Shown piece by piece: positions 25,091-36,329 of a stretch of DNA of 64,000 bases (position 1 is the first letter of the stretch; every line of letters starts with the position of its first letter). The stretch is from positions 16,520,861 through 16,584,860 of the forward strand of contig ML664161.1 in assembly GCA_007570785.1 (NCBI GenBank), in the 5' to 3' direction. Source of the stretch: Antilocapra americana (lineage: Eukaryota; Chordata; Mammalia; Artiodactyla; Antilocapridae). The position numbers and the translations under genes are program-made. The notes below the pieces were generated by a model. The model was not told the DNA's origin and searched no databases. It was given only the letters and a program-made list of their open reading frames with translations.

Positions 25091-25754
25091 TAACTAGTTC
25101 TTTTTTGAGGTACTTAAACCTGGGGAGACAGAAGGCCATCTAACAATTATATTTTAATGTCCACTGTTTTAATCTGATCAACAACTGGTTTAGGTTAGTT
25201 TCAAGGGAGAGGCTTGAGAGCAGGAGGTATGAAGAAGGTGAGAAACAGGGGGAGAGCAGAGGCCCACCCAGGTACAGGGACATCCTACTCTCCTTTGATC
25301 TCAGAGTATCACAAGTGTAGCAGGTCCCAGACTGGAACCCCAGGGCTGTATACAGACCCATGCTGTTTTGACTACACACAGTTATAAATTTTAAAAACTG
25401 ATTAAAAAAAATTTAAAAACTAGACTGATTGCTTCTCTTGAAAAAATGAGTATATGTGGTGACCCTGAGCCCATTTTCAATAAGATGGCAATTAGCTGGG
25501 GGTGGTAGCTGTTGCCCCTTCTAGAGGGGCCAGCGGGTGATCTCAGCCACTGTCTTCCTCATTTCTTGTTTTTCTTACACATAGTCTATTCTCATCTCTG
25601 AACTTGGTTGATCGAAGGAGGCGTTTGTACCTATGACCTCAGAATAGACTTTATTGTTTAGTAGTACTATAATGCAGTCCAGAAGAAACCCAAGGGGATT
25701 CTACATCTACTCAATCCAAGGCTTTTACCATCAACTCCCACCACTCACCCACTC

Positions 25755-25997
25755 CAGGACCTGACATTTATAAAGCACTTATTTCATGCCACACACTCTG
25801 CTAAGCATTTATTTACAACAACTTATTTATCCTAACAACTACTTTATGAAGTAGATAGAATTTTCTTCATTTTATAGCAGAGCAGCCTGAGGCTCAGAGA
25901 GGCTGGTTAATTTTTCCTGATAGAGCTGCGACATGGCTGTAGTCTGTTTTCATTCAGATTCCTGACCGTGAAAGCCTCACTCCTAACCACTGTATAA
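25755..25997 (-). mobile_element. MIR SINE (nearly full length)
   Basis: Reverse-complement MIR from tttataaagcacttatttca through cattttatagcagagcagcc to cactcctaaccactgtataa. Confidence 0.85.
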
Positions 25998-26304
25998 CAG
26001 CTGTTATATTCCCAGTGGCCAACACGTGCAGTGCAGAGGAGCCAGCAGACCTGAAAAGGCACCAGACTAGAGTACCTAACAGTGCCCTACAGAAGGCACA
26101 CAGACCGCTTACTAGGAGAGCAGTGTGAATAAGCAAAGAGATGGAATGACCAACTCAACATTCAGGAAGTCTGAGCTGCCGGTGGAAAGAACATGAGACA
26201 AAACCGCACTGGGCCTGGATTCTAAACTCTGCTCTGACTGAAGGAGGCTGCAGTGGACACAAGGCTCCTCAGAGAGGCACCCCCATTTGAACCCCACACC
26301 AGAC

Positions 26305-26430
26305 GTCTGAGCCAGATGGTATTATTCCATTTTACAGATGAAGAAACAGAAACTCTGAGAACTTCAGCCGCTCACTCCCAGGCCTTCTGCTTAGTAAGTG
26401 ACAAAGCTGAGAGTGGAAACCAGGACGACG
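26305..26430 (-). mobile_element. MIR SINE fragment
   Basis: ccattttacagatgaagaaa and cttagtaagtgacaaagctg match reverse-complement MIR. Confidence 0.75.
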
Positions 26431-26737
26431 GCTGCCTCCTTCATTTCAGGTCTCTCCTGTCTGCCTCTGTGTCACTCTAAAGAGTCACCCTCTATATTTT
26501 CTGTCTTCTACCTTCAGATAAAAGTAACATGTCAGAAGACTCTGAAATTAAGATATTAGGTCTGTCCTTTTAGTTTTTCCTGGAGTCAGAGGTGATGCCT
26601 AGGGGAATCAGCACACTAATCTGAAATGTATGAAGTCAAACCACCCCCCCCCTCAAAAAATCCCTCAGCATTGTAAGTTTACAAAGAAAAATTAAGTTAC
26701 TTTGCATTACTGTGATTTCTACCCCATGCCCCCTTCC

Positions 26738-26765
26738 CAATTACCTAACCCAGGTTAGGTAATTG
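26738..26765. repeat. Perfect palindrome, 13-bp arms, 2-nt centre
   Basis: caattacctaacc and ggttaggtaattg flank a central ca. This could extrude as a hairpin or be a symmetric protein site. It sits next to a short tandem duplication that also carries a ggtaat motif. Confidence 0.95.
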
Positions 26766-26770
26766 AACTA

Positions 26771-26835
26771 TTTTCATATTACTTGACACAAATAGGTAAT
26801 GTTTTCATATTATTACTTGACACAAATAGGTAATG
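26771..26835. repeat. Tandem duplication of about 31-34 bp
   Basis: 26771-26801 is repeated at 26802-26835. The second copy has three extra bases (tta) after ttttcatatt. Both end cacaaataggtaatg. Confidence 0.95.
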
Positions 26836-27744
26836 TTTAGGAATAAAAGATGAGTGAAAATGCCTTTATCCCAGTTACTTTTCTGTTTAACTTTTTGCAA
26901 AACTTTCCCCTTGCCTTGTATAACACTTACTGATGATAAATAGCTTTGCTGACAGATGGCATTGATTGGACTACAGTCGTGAATCTTTGTTTACTCCAAT
27001 GCTGATTTCATATAGACAGCAAATTTGAAAAGCTTTGGTCTCTCTAATCACACATAAATATGGCTTATTTTCATTGAACCATTTCTCATCTATCAGTCTC
27101 TGGGGAAAATGCTAATGAGCCTATGTCTATTGCGAGCAAAATGGGGGCAACCACAACTGCATAATGTGCTTGGTCCTTCAGAATCTCATCACTGGGCTGC
27201 TCAGCTTGTTTCTTTCTTGCAAGTCTAGAGGGGGTTTCTGTTCTTGGTGACCAACATGGAGCTCCAAGAAGTTACCCAGGGAGAGTGTTATACATGATGC
27301 CAAGAAACAAGGTCTCAAGCTTTGTAAGCCTTATCAGAGGTAAACAGGATCTGAATTATATTTAAATTAAGTCACCACATTGATATGGCAAGAAAAACAC
27401 TGGCCAGATGGTGCAGAGTACAACAAGGCAGTGACACATATCACCCCCATTCCTTTCTTATTTATGAGTCCAGAATCAGGTCAGCTGCTTAGATGGTGGC
27501 ATGACCACATTAACTGTTAGTACTAGAAGGAAGGCTCAGTATCCTTTCCTGTTTCTCTGTTTTTCTCATTCTTCCATTTTTCTTTCACACTGGCCTATAT
27601 GTTCCTCTTTAGGGTTCATTCCCACAATGACCACTAGGATAAAATTACAATCCTACTCAAATACTTTTCTGCTACTGGAAACACAAGGGGGTGTCTATAC
27701 TTTGCCTCTTCTTTTCCTTAAAGGAAAATTCATAGAAATCTAGT

Positions 27745-28310
27745 TTCCATGGCTCTCTGCTTGGGCTTCTTCTACAAATTTAAAAGGAGACTCTCATAAC
27801 GGTGTCAACTACAAATTGGCACCTGCCAAGAGCACTTGCCAGTGACTGAACAACAACAAGGGCGTCTGCCATCTTTCTCTGTGGAGACTGAACCCTGTGC
27901 TGCTGCAGCTGCAACCTTCAATACCCCCTGAGGGTGGAGAGTGAGGCTCTTTGTGCTCCAGGAAAATTGGTGGAACAGGTCTTTAGATAGTTGGATATTT
28001 TCAGGAACTGATTTCTTGATCCCAATCCTTGCATCTCTTCATATCTAGAAAATCACTAAATTCCTTCATGGTGACATCAGCTCCTCATGACTAGCAGAAA
28101 ACCTTTTGTAAAGTAAGCTTTTGATTGCACTGAACTCCTCCGTTACCAAAATCTCATATACTGACCTTCTCCCACTACCTCTTTGGAAGAGAGAGCTATC
28201 AGAGGTGCTGTCTCCTGGACTGCAGTCCTCATTTTGACCCAAATAAAACTTAACTTGCAACTCTCATGTTGTGCATCTTTTTAGTGGATAAAGGTTTTGG
28301 GCTAAGAAAG
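27745..28310 (+). mobile_element. Solo ERV-type LTR (candidate)
   Basis: The 3' part (ctgcagtcctcattttgacc, then an AATAAA near 28242, then aactctcatgttgtgcatct) looks like the R/U5 end of an artiodactyl endogenous-retrovirus LTR. The upstream part is consistent but diverged. No internal viral genes are next to it. The 5' boundary is uncertain. Confidence 0.55.
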
Positions 28311-28689
28311 GTATGTGTTGTCTCTCTCCATGGTGCTTCTCATGTCTGGTCAAGGCCCTCCTGGGGGAGGCTGTCTAGGAATGGGAAAGGTGACTGGATG
28401 CTAATAACCACCTTTCAGCTCTAATTATGTATATATTTGCTTGGAAGGGCATTTCTCTCCTAATAAAGCTACAGGGGCCAAGAGGGAAGTAAACTATTAA
28501 GGAATGTTTATAGAAAAGATTATTCCTGTGAGGGTTCAATAAATATTGGCCAATTATGATACTTCCTAGTAGGTGGTTATTTTATATAATTATAGCACTG
28601 AAGCAAAGCAGCTTCTTAGTGCCCACCTATGGGATGACCAATAATGGGCGACCATAGGGAGCCATGTAGGATGATAGACGGTGTACTGG

Positions 28690-28808
28690 ATTGCACGTCA
28701 AGAGGGAAGGCTGGCTTCCAGTGCTCTCTCTGTACCTAACCAGGGACTCAGGGCAACTCGATTCAGCTTTCCAGATCTCAGTGTTCCTGTTTGCTAAATT
28801 GGGGTTTT
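28690..28808 (+). mobile_element. MIR SINE fragment
   Basis: ggctggcttccagtgctctc, gactcagggcaactcgattc and gctaaattggggtttt follow sense MIR. Confidence 0.65.
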
Positions 28809-28814
28809 GGGGTG

Positions 28815-29165
28815 GTATTATGGACTGAATGTTTGTGTCCCCTCCAGACTCATATATTGAAGCCCTAACCTTTAATATATTTGTATCTGGGGACAGGTCT
28901 GCAAGGAGATGATAATGGTTAAATGGTGCCTTAAGAATACAGCCCTGATAAGAGGAAGAGACACCAGAGCTCACGCTCTCTCTCTGCCAGGTGATGATGT
29001 GATGATACCATGGGGAAGGCGCCCTTCCTATAGGCCAGAAAGATAACCTTCGCCAGAAATCCAACATACCAGCATGTTTATCTTGGACTTTCCAGCCCCT
29101 AGAGTGATGAGAAAGAAATGTGTTGTGTAAGCCACCTGGTCTATGATATTTTGTATGGCTGGTCA
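28815..29165 (+). mobile_element. MaLR LTR (MLT1/MST type)
   Basis: tatggactgaatgtttgtgt, tcatatattgaagccctaac, gaggaagagacaccagagct, tatcttggactttccagccc and gtgtaagccacctggtctat follow the MaLR LTR consensus end to end. The 179-codon minus-strand ORF over this region is a by-product. Confidence 0.85.
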
Positions 29166-29173
29166 AGCAGGTG

Positions 29174-29206
29174 GTGATGTGTGTGTGTGTGTGTGTGTGT
29201 GTGTTA
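29174..29206. repeat. (TG)n microsatellite
   Basis: About 14 TG units, just after the end of the MaLR LTR. Confidence 0.95.
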
Positions 29207-29239
29207 GTGGTGATGACCAGCTAACTAAAATGACATACT

Positions 29240-29400
29240 GGTTTATAGTTTATAAAGTACTTTTACAAGCTCATTTTCTTAGAGACACTCTAAGAGGTGG
29301 GAAGAGCAGAGTATTATTTTACAAATATGGAAATAACTCAAATCACAAGGCTAATAAAGGCTATTAAGTGGAATTCAATCAGATACAAACCTGAATCTTT
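29240..29400 (-). mobile_element. MIR SINE fragment
   Basis: attttacaaatatggaaata and caaatcacaaggctaataaa match a diverged reverse-complement MIR. Confidence 0.65.
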
Positions 29401-29582
29401 GAGCACTCTAAGTTGTAAATGCCTGTGGTTTTCTTATTTTTATCATCATTACACTGGATATCTATGAATTCTGGTTTTTAGGTTTCCAGGTAACTCCCAG
29501 GTGAAGAATGTCAGATTTATCACAAGTGATACATATATTTTTTCTCTTCAGAACTACAAGAGTTATTTCCTTTGACCAGATA

Positions 29583-29754
29583 TTCTCAAAGTAAGGTCTA
29601 GGATCAGCAGTAAGAACTGAGGATTTAGAAAAGCAAGCTGTTGGGCCTTACTTGGACCTGACCTGCAGAATCAGAAATTCTAGGGTAGGGCCAAGCAATT
29701 CCTGAGACGCCCTCAAGGGGATTCTGAGGCTGCTAAATTTGAGAACCGTGGTTC
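29583..29754 (+). repeat. MER5A
   Basis: ttctcaaagtaaggtctagg, gaatcagaaattctagggta and aatttgagaaccgtggttct, with hAT-type termini, mark a nearly complete MER5A. Confidence 0.85.
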
Positions 29755-30235
29755 TTATCATGCACACCTTTGTTACAGGTTGACATTTGACATTTTCCTG
29801 CCTTATTGTACTGAAGTATATGCAGTTGCAACTCTGAGTCCTACAATCAATCTACGACACACTGTTAAAATTATTTTGAAATGCTTGAACCTACAAATGT
29901 ATCCTCTTTACAATGACAATATTCTATAATTTTGTGTTAGCCTTCAGTACTTCCTTTATGTCTGCTTGGAATTTGGAAACATTTTAGAAAAAAAGTTATC
30001 TTGGTCAGCATATCACAAACTTTGAATTAAACTGACTCTATTCTCCTTAAAATAGTAACTTCAGAAAGATTTAATTTCCTATTTATTCAAAGTGGCTAAT
30101 GTTTTTAATCACTTATGCAGTGTACTTGACCATCTACTCCCCTACACTGACCCCTGACATCTCAGTAACTTCAAAGGAAATTCACCTGTAAATGAGATCT
30201 ATTCCTAAACAAGACTTACCCCTGTCCAATCAGGA

Positions 30236-30420
30236 AATAATATTTTAATAAATAATAAAAATAACCAAAATACATATATAAAATTTCTTTTAATATTTAT
30301 CCTAGAAAGCCAAATATAGAACTAATTCTATTATTTTAATTATATGTAAATGTACATATGCATATTATATATGTTATATAATTATACATATAATGAAATA
30401 TATTTATATCAAATGTCTGG
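30236..30420. repeat. AT-rich tract
   Basis: Almost pure A/T with many TATA and ATAT alternations; no identified element. Confidence 0.8.
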
Positions 30421-33337
30421 GCTTTAGAGGTATAAGCATTTTTAATCCAATGCTTCCTTTGATTACTTTCCTATGCTTGGAGTTTGAAAACTAGGGATTT
30501 CTGGAAGAGAATATGGACGTCAATGCCAATGTGATCCATTTATATTTAAATGACTACAGAAGTCTGTGGGTGTGTAATTACATATTGTGTGGCTTCTCTT
30601 ATCACTTTAGGACATCAACACTAACCTAAGAATTCTCTGGAACATTTTCCTATGTATCTCAAATAAATCTTGCCACTAAAATTTCACAAAGAGAAAAGCA
30701 CAATATTGCCTTTTAAGAATAAAACTTACACATTTCCCAAATGACTTTTTCTTATAGAGAAATAACAAAGAAATAATAACCTTTTACCCCCTTTAATGTG
30801 GGCTGTCAGAGTGAATAAAATCTTCATACTTTATGCTGCTTGTTATTAATGTGCTTACATAAGCAAAACTGTGGGATTTCAGTGGAAGTATAAGACTTAC
30901 AAACCACATGACTGATAAAATGGTATATAGCTTACACAGCGTTTGTAGAGTGACAGTTTCTGAATGACAGATTTAATGAGCTTAGTGGACTTCTGACCAT
31001 CACAGCCCTCCAACTATTTTATTTATCTTCTTTAGATTTTCTTTTGGCACCATTTACTGAGATAATTTTGTAACTATATGAAGATTGACTAACAAATTTC
31101 TACAAAAATCTTGAACATAAAGATTCCTCCTCCCCTGCTGAAATATGTATAATAACTATGAGATGAAGCAATATTAGAAAAAAAGTATTTCACACACATC
31201 CACTCACAAACACACATGCACTTTTAATGTTGATCTCTAAACTCAGGAAGAATTTTTAATAGTGTTATAAAGACTAATTAGAGTGTTTTCCCAAATATTT
31301 TACTTTGAGATGTCAATGCTGTCATTGTTTCTACCTAGGATTTACTCTTACATCAACACCAAATAAACCTTCCCCAAAAGGAGGGACTACTTTTTACTGC
31401 CAACAGCAAACAACAAAGCCAACTCATATTCATAATTACTCATCTTTTAAAACATGTTTTGACATGAATGACTCAGCAAAGCTGGGTTACTGCCAACTGG
31501 TGCCAACTGGTCCAATGGCACCAGAGGAAGCATGAGAATTAGAGAGTCAACAGTGACTGAGAAACTGAATCCTCCCTCATTTGATCCAGGTAAGAAAAGT
31601 GTTATTTTCTGAAGAAGCAGGAGAGTAGATTCTATTTTTTAAAAGATTCTTTAACAGTTAACAAAATGTGTTCAGGCACAACAATATAAATTTGTGAAAA
31701 GTACAACAACAGAAAAACAATAACTCTCTTTTCTGAATCCCCGAATTCACTTAAAACAAAAATAAGCATTAGGGAAAAATGAAGAAAAGAAAGAAAAGCA
31801 AATCTGGCAGTAGAACAATACTAAAGAACTACAAAAAGAATGGGAATTTAACTTCTTCATGATTAAGAGAGAAATAAAAAAAAATAAAACTTTTCATTTT
31901 AATAGAGATATGTATAGGTATGTGAATTCTCATAATATACTCAATTATTTACATTTGCCAGGGAGGCTGAGTCCTTCCATCAGAATGCCAGTCTACAGGG
32001 CAGGGCATATGGGAAATAGAGATCACCTACCCAAAGTAATTAATCTGACATGGTTAAAATGATAGCTAATAGTCCAGCAGAGCACTCAGGCTCCAGTCCC
32101 ACTTATTAACTGAACTGAGAATTTGGCAGTAAGCAGAAACACAGGGCCAAATCCAACATCCTTCCACCCTGGTTTACTCAGGAGCAGCAGAGTGAAGATA
32201 AGGTAAGAAAAACCTGACTGTAGTTTGAGTGAACCCTGTAGTATGGACATTCTCTGCACCTCCTGGTGAGATGCTTTGTTTGGCCAGTTTTCCCTGGAAA
32301 ACTACGTCAGTAATCGCAATTACTCCAGGCCTACCAGGCCAGTCTGTAAGTCAATTGTTTCTAGTTGCTCTCTTCTGATGGTCATTTTCCCTTTTATTCA
32401 GAAACAGAGACAATGGCTCCTTTAATGTAATCACCATGATGCAAAACAAATGGCATGATTAGGAGACTGTCCAAATTCAACTTGGCTTTCTGTAGCTTGC
32501 TGACTGCCTTCATTCTAATAGCTTCATCTGTTTATATCTCTTTGAATTATTTCCCCATCTCTACCTGAACTTACGTCAAAATCATCAGAATCACAGCCAC
32601 TTTCCCATGAAATAGATGTGCAGTTCTCTTGTCTCCTTGATAATTAACAAAGACGTTAAGGGCTAATGCCAATTCTGTGACATGAGCTGGATACCTTCCA
32701 TTAACTGGTATGCCATTGTTTATGGTCTATTAAGCAGTTTTCATTTCACCTTATGGGCCCATATAAAATACAAGGTAGCTGTTTCTCAAATTACAAGAAA
32801 TTTTAAAGACTATTAACTAGCTTCTTTTTTAGTTTGTTTTGAAATTTGAACTCTCTAAATTTACTGCAGACAATCTGTGAAAGTAAATTGGGCAATATGT
32901 TTTCAACTTCTCAGTTTCTGAAAGTCTTTTATCCCCCTCCTCCTAAATTATAATTGCTTTACGCTAACAGTACCATTTCTCATTTTCAAAATAAGATACA
33001 TTCTGGTTCTTGTTTAAATATTTTTTCCAAACCAAATTATCACTGTTGTACTGAATCATTTTTTCAAGTGGGGTTTTTTAATTTCCAAACATTCTCTTAT
33101 TTTGCTCTGTTTTATTTTTCTTCATTCTTACATGTAGGACATACATGTTGACATCATGCAGAAGTCTGCATCAGAGGCCTTAGACAGAGAGGCTTAGCTG
33201 CTCTCAAACTCTATCTTATGCAGGCCTCAGTTATCAGGCTAATATAGCTGCCAGGGCAGAACTGAAAGCTCAAAGGGCTCACAGTTGTCAAAATTCTACA
33301 ATGCAACAGTAGAAAATGTATGTAAGCATTCACTTAC

Positions 33338-33409
33338 CTGCTTTTGGTCAACAATTATTTCCAGGTCTTCATCACTGCTTAGTTTTCCATATCCTTTTTC
33401 TTTACTTTT
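33338..33409 (-). CDS. PEX5L: PEX5L (TRIP8b) N-terminal cassette exon, 72 nt, phase 0
   Basis: Read on the minus strand, this exon encodes 24 residues: KSKEKGYGKLSSDEDL then EIIVDQKQ. That matches the segment after the MYQGHMQ start in mammalian PEX5L, where I recall KSKEQ rather than KSKEK, so one residue probably differs. The acceptor is a pyrimidine-rich tract ending in ttctttcacaag (AG at 33411-33410). The donor is CAG|GTAAGTG (GT at 33337-33336), close to consensus. The exon starts and ends between codons, so skipping it keeps the frame, as expected of the alternatively used TRIP8b N-terminal exons. PEX5L is a cytoplasmic TPR protein, related to the peroxisomal receptor PEX5, that binds the C-terminus of HCN channels and controls their trafficking and cAMP response. 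Its N-terminal isoforms differ in surface expression. The acidic SSDEDLEII stretch resembles a dileucine-type adaptor motif (inference). No other PEX5L exon was found in the window. Confidence 0.93.
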
Positions 33410-33868
33410 CTTGTGAAAGAATAATTTTAAATGATCATTTAGTTTCTTTCCATTAATAAGATTAATTCCTACTTAATACTTTTTAAAGATAAAAGTCTTT
33501 ACTTAACCTTGTTCACTAGTCATAATACATCATTCTTTATGCCAACCTCTCATGGACAGTAGCAAATATTTTTATTAAACTTCTGGTTTCTGCTTAGCCT
33601 CTCCCATCCAAATTATACCTTTAATCCTTTTCTGAATATTGTTATGCTTCTTTTTAAATTCTTTAGTTTCAGAAAATATTCTTTAATAATTCAAGATAAA
33701 TAATAAATTCCTTAGAGTCCTAGGACATTTTTCTTAAACACTGAAGCTGCATTTAGTGATCATACTATGCTTAAAACTTCAGGTACTAAATGTTTTCTTT
33801 TAATCCTTCATATATTTTTAATAAGCAAGTATAACAATAGTCAGATAATGAATCTTCAGATTTTCTAT

Positions 33869-34087
33869 GTGCTGTGCTATGCTTAGTTGCACAGTTATAT
33901 CTGACTCTTTGCAACACCATGGACTCTAGCAAGCTATGCTCCTCTGTCCATGGGGATTCTCCAGGCAAGAAAATACTGGAGTGGGTTGCTATGCCCTCCT
34001 CCTTGGGATCTTCCCAACCCAGGGATGGAGCCAGGGTCTCCTGCAATGCAGGTGGATTCTTTACCAGCTGAGTTACCAGGGAAGCCC
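33869..34087 (-). mobile_element. Bov-tA SINE next to the PEX5L exon
   Basis: Antisense Bov-tA (aagaaaatactggagtgggt; ctttaccagctgagttacca head), with a perfect 12-bp target duplication cagattttctat (33857-33868 and 34088-34099). It lies 460 bp upstream of the PEX5L exon. Because it is on the minus strand it is in the same sense as the transcript. Confidence 0.95.
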
Positions 34088-35006
34088 CAGATTTTCTATA
34101 TTTGCCTATAAATCTGATGAAAACTAACATTGGAAGAGACAACTCAGAAATAATTTTTAAAAGGTAAATAAGAAAATTTTCAAAATTAGATAGCTTAAAA
34201 AGTTGGAAGAGTACAAGTCATTTAATAAAATGTTCTTTATTGGCATTTTTTCCTCCATCTATCTTTCCCCATAGCAAAAGTTATAGTTAGGAAACAACAC
34301 AGATCATGCCAACAATTTTACTGTTGTGTTACAAAAGAGAGATAATATGTCTGAGTCTTCTTTTTCTCCCTTTCTCCCATTACAAGGGTTAAAGGAAATA
34401 CCAGGAATGACAGTTACTTCTTCATAATTTCAGAAATTATTAGTACCTTGCAGAGGACCAGTAAAAGAAAAGAAAAGAAATTACACTACCTAATTAGCTG
34501 TAATCCATGATTGCTATCTTTAAAAAAAACAAAAAATCTTGCTCAGTATTAACTATATCAACTAGAATTAAGGGAATTATAAATATTTCTTATGTTTGCA
34601 TTCACTGTGCCGTATTAGGATCCTCGTTTCATTACGGGAAGAATTGCCTCCTTCAGCAAACATGACAAAAATCTTCTTTATATTACGGGATATGATTCTT
34701 GTCTATTTTTTCTCCTATAACATTTCAAAAGCACATCTCCACATTTCCCACGCCCCATCTCCCCAACAAACATACCTCCTATTTTTGTGTTTTTCCCCCG
34801 TGATAGATTTCCTGAATATTCAAGTACTAGGGATGCATAAATAAAATCTGAATTCTCATTCATATATTAATGAGTTTAGCCACTTAGAACAGAACAGATG
34901 GCCACAGTATTTCTATTATTATTCTTGTCCTCATTTGAGGTTCCATTTCAAGACTGATGGAAAACAAAAAGAACAAGGTGGGTTTCAATCAAACTGACTT
35001 CCTATC

Positions 35007-35249
35007 CCTTTGCTTTTGTATCCTTTTAGTCCACTGGTTGCCATAAGATATTGTCCAGAGACCCTCTAATGCAAATCATTTAGAAATGCCTTTACTGAAT
35101 ATTGATCTATATACGTACCAAGTAGCTCCTTTGCTTTTTTATCCTTTTAGTCCACTGGTTGCCATAAGATATTGTCCAGAGACCCTCTAATGCAAATCAT
35201 TTAGAAATGCCTTTACTGAATATTGATCTATATACGTACCAAGTAGCTC
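35007..35249. repeat. 121-bp near-perfect tandem duplication
   Basis: Unit 1 (35007-35127) is repeated as unit 2 (35128-35248/9) at an offset of exactly 121 bases, with one mismatch seen (g at 35018, t at 35139). Each unit contains the GTACGT donor-like site of the adjacent minus-strand exon-like stretch. It matches no retroposon I know, so it looks like a recent local duplication. Confidence 0.95.
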
Positions 35250-35508
35250 ATTTGCATGACCCGATTTCTGGACAAAAGGACATTAAGTAGAGATGGAATA
35301 TGAGTCTTTCCATCCATTTCACTGTCAGATATCCCAGAATTCTTTGCATCAGCTGGAGTGGCTTCATTGCCCGAACTTGCTGACCAGGGAACCACAGATC
35401 TTGCCCAGCAATGGTATATAGAATGCGCCACACTAACTGAAGTATCCCCGGATCATTGTTTTGACTTTGTAAACATTGTGAAATCACTGAAACTAAAATT
35501 TCTTCTTT
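35240..35508 (-). other. Exon-like open stretch with GTACGT donor (unproven)
   Basis: On the minus strand one frame stays open for about 79 codons after a TGA. It includes SSGNEATPADAKNSGISD, then an ATG (MDGKTHIPSLLNVLL...) and ends ...MQMSYL at TTG|GTACGT (GT at 35239-35238). The ending is phase 0 and would join the PEX5L exon 1.8 kb downstream in frame. The sequence on the other side (gaaattttag) is purine-rich and a poor acceptor, so if the segment is real it is more likely a first exon than an internal one. I do not recognise the peptide. A second minus-strand frame is also open, which weakens the coding argument. It could be intronic sequence that is open by chance. Confidence 0.2.
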
Positions 35509-36329
35509 TCTAGCTAATGTTTATCCAAGTATTACCATGTTCCCTGACTGCTGTTCTAGTTTAATGCTCAAAATAACCCTCCATCTATTATTAATTATAC
35601 ACATTTTATATTTCATCTCATGCGTACGGACTACTTAGCTTCTCTGTCAAAAAAGTTTTCAACTTTCCTTTTAATGCCCCACCCCAGACTATCTTGTGAT
35701 TAGCAAATCACTACTAATAGGTATAACAATGTTGGCATTCACAGAACATAATTCAAGATTGCCCTTCCTGTCAGTACAGATTCTACTTTTCCAATTTAAT
35801 CACAACTCCTTATCTGGTTTAGTACTAAATTTCTCCAGAAAGAGGCTAGATCAGGGAAGGAGATTATATTCCCAACTACTGTAAGCAGAAGTTGGTATTT
35901 TCCAAGAGTGGGAGGAGGCATTTACAGCTCTGGGTTTGTACTTAAGCTCCTAGTCTCCAAACAGCAGACGACTGTACACAGTCAGAAGCTTTCCAGTTTT
36001 ACTCTAGAGTTAAGCAATATTTTCTAGCTCACCCCATAACCCCATGGGGATTAAGCCTTTTCTAAGCCATCATGGTTATTTGCTCACTTACTGCTTATTT
36101 CTAGTGCGAGTGTAATCCTCTTTCAAGCACTCAGCTTCCCACTTGGACTGCTTAGATCAGCCAGCCCAGGCAGGGATCTTCAGCTCTCCTCCCTCCTCCC
36201 AGCCAGGAATCCCTGTCTTCTATCTATGCACTTGATCAAGCACAAAAAGCAACTCCATAGCTCCTGCGTGGTCCTTCACACTGGTCAGAGGACAGAACTA
36301 GAAGGAGAAAGAAAGCTAACCTCCCCACT

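Larger units (their letters stand above)
1..33337 (-). other. PEX5L: PEX5L intron downstream of the recognised exon (partial)
   Basis: No further PEX5L coding exon was recognised here; I looked for the residues that follow (GKGSRAADKAVAM...) on the minus strand. The next exon is therefore probably to the left of the window. Outside the repeats listed separately, I see nothing identifiable in these stretches of more than 300 bases: 1-615, 960-2365, 3463-4030, 4731-5975, 7850-8232, 8531-9019, 9595-10080, 10306-12448, 12556-13585, 14066-14667, 14848-15554, 15766-16934, 17315-17975, 18076-18776, 19069-19600, 20591-20914, 21041-23513, 23751-25012, 25104-25754, 26431-27740, 28311-28689 and 29755-33335. 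They are AT-rich, with scattered homopolymers and short chance ORFs. Confidence 0.8.

Noticed and set aside
28627..29166. Longest minus-strand ORF (179 codons)
   Set aside because: It runs antisense through a MaLR LTR and a MIR; the sequence is explained by these repeats.
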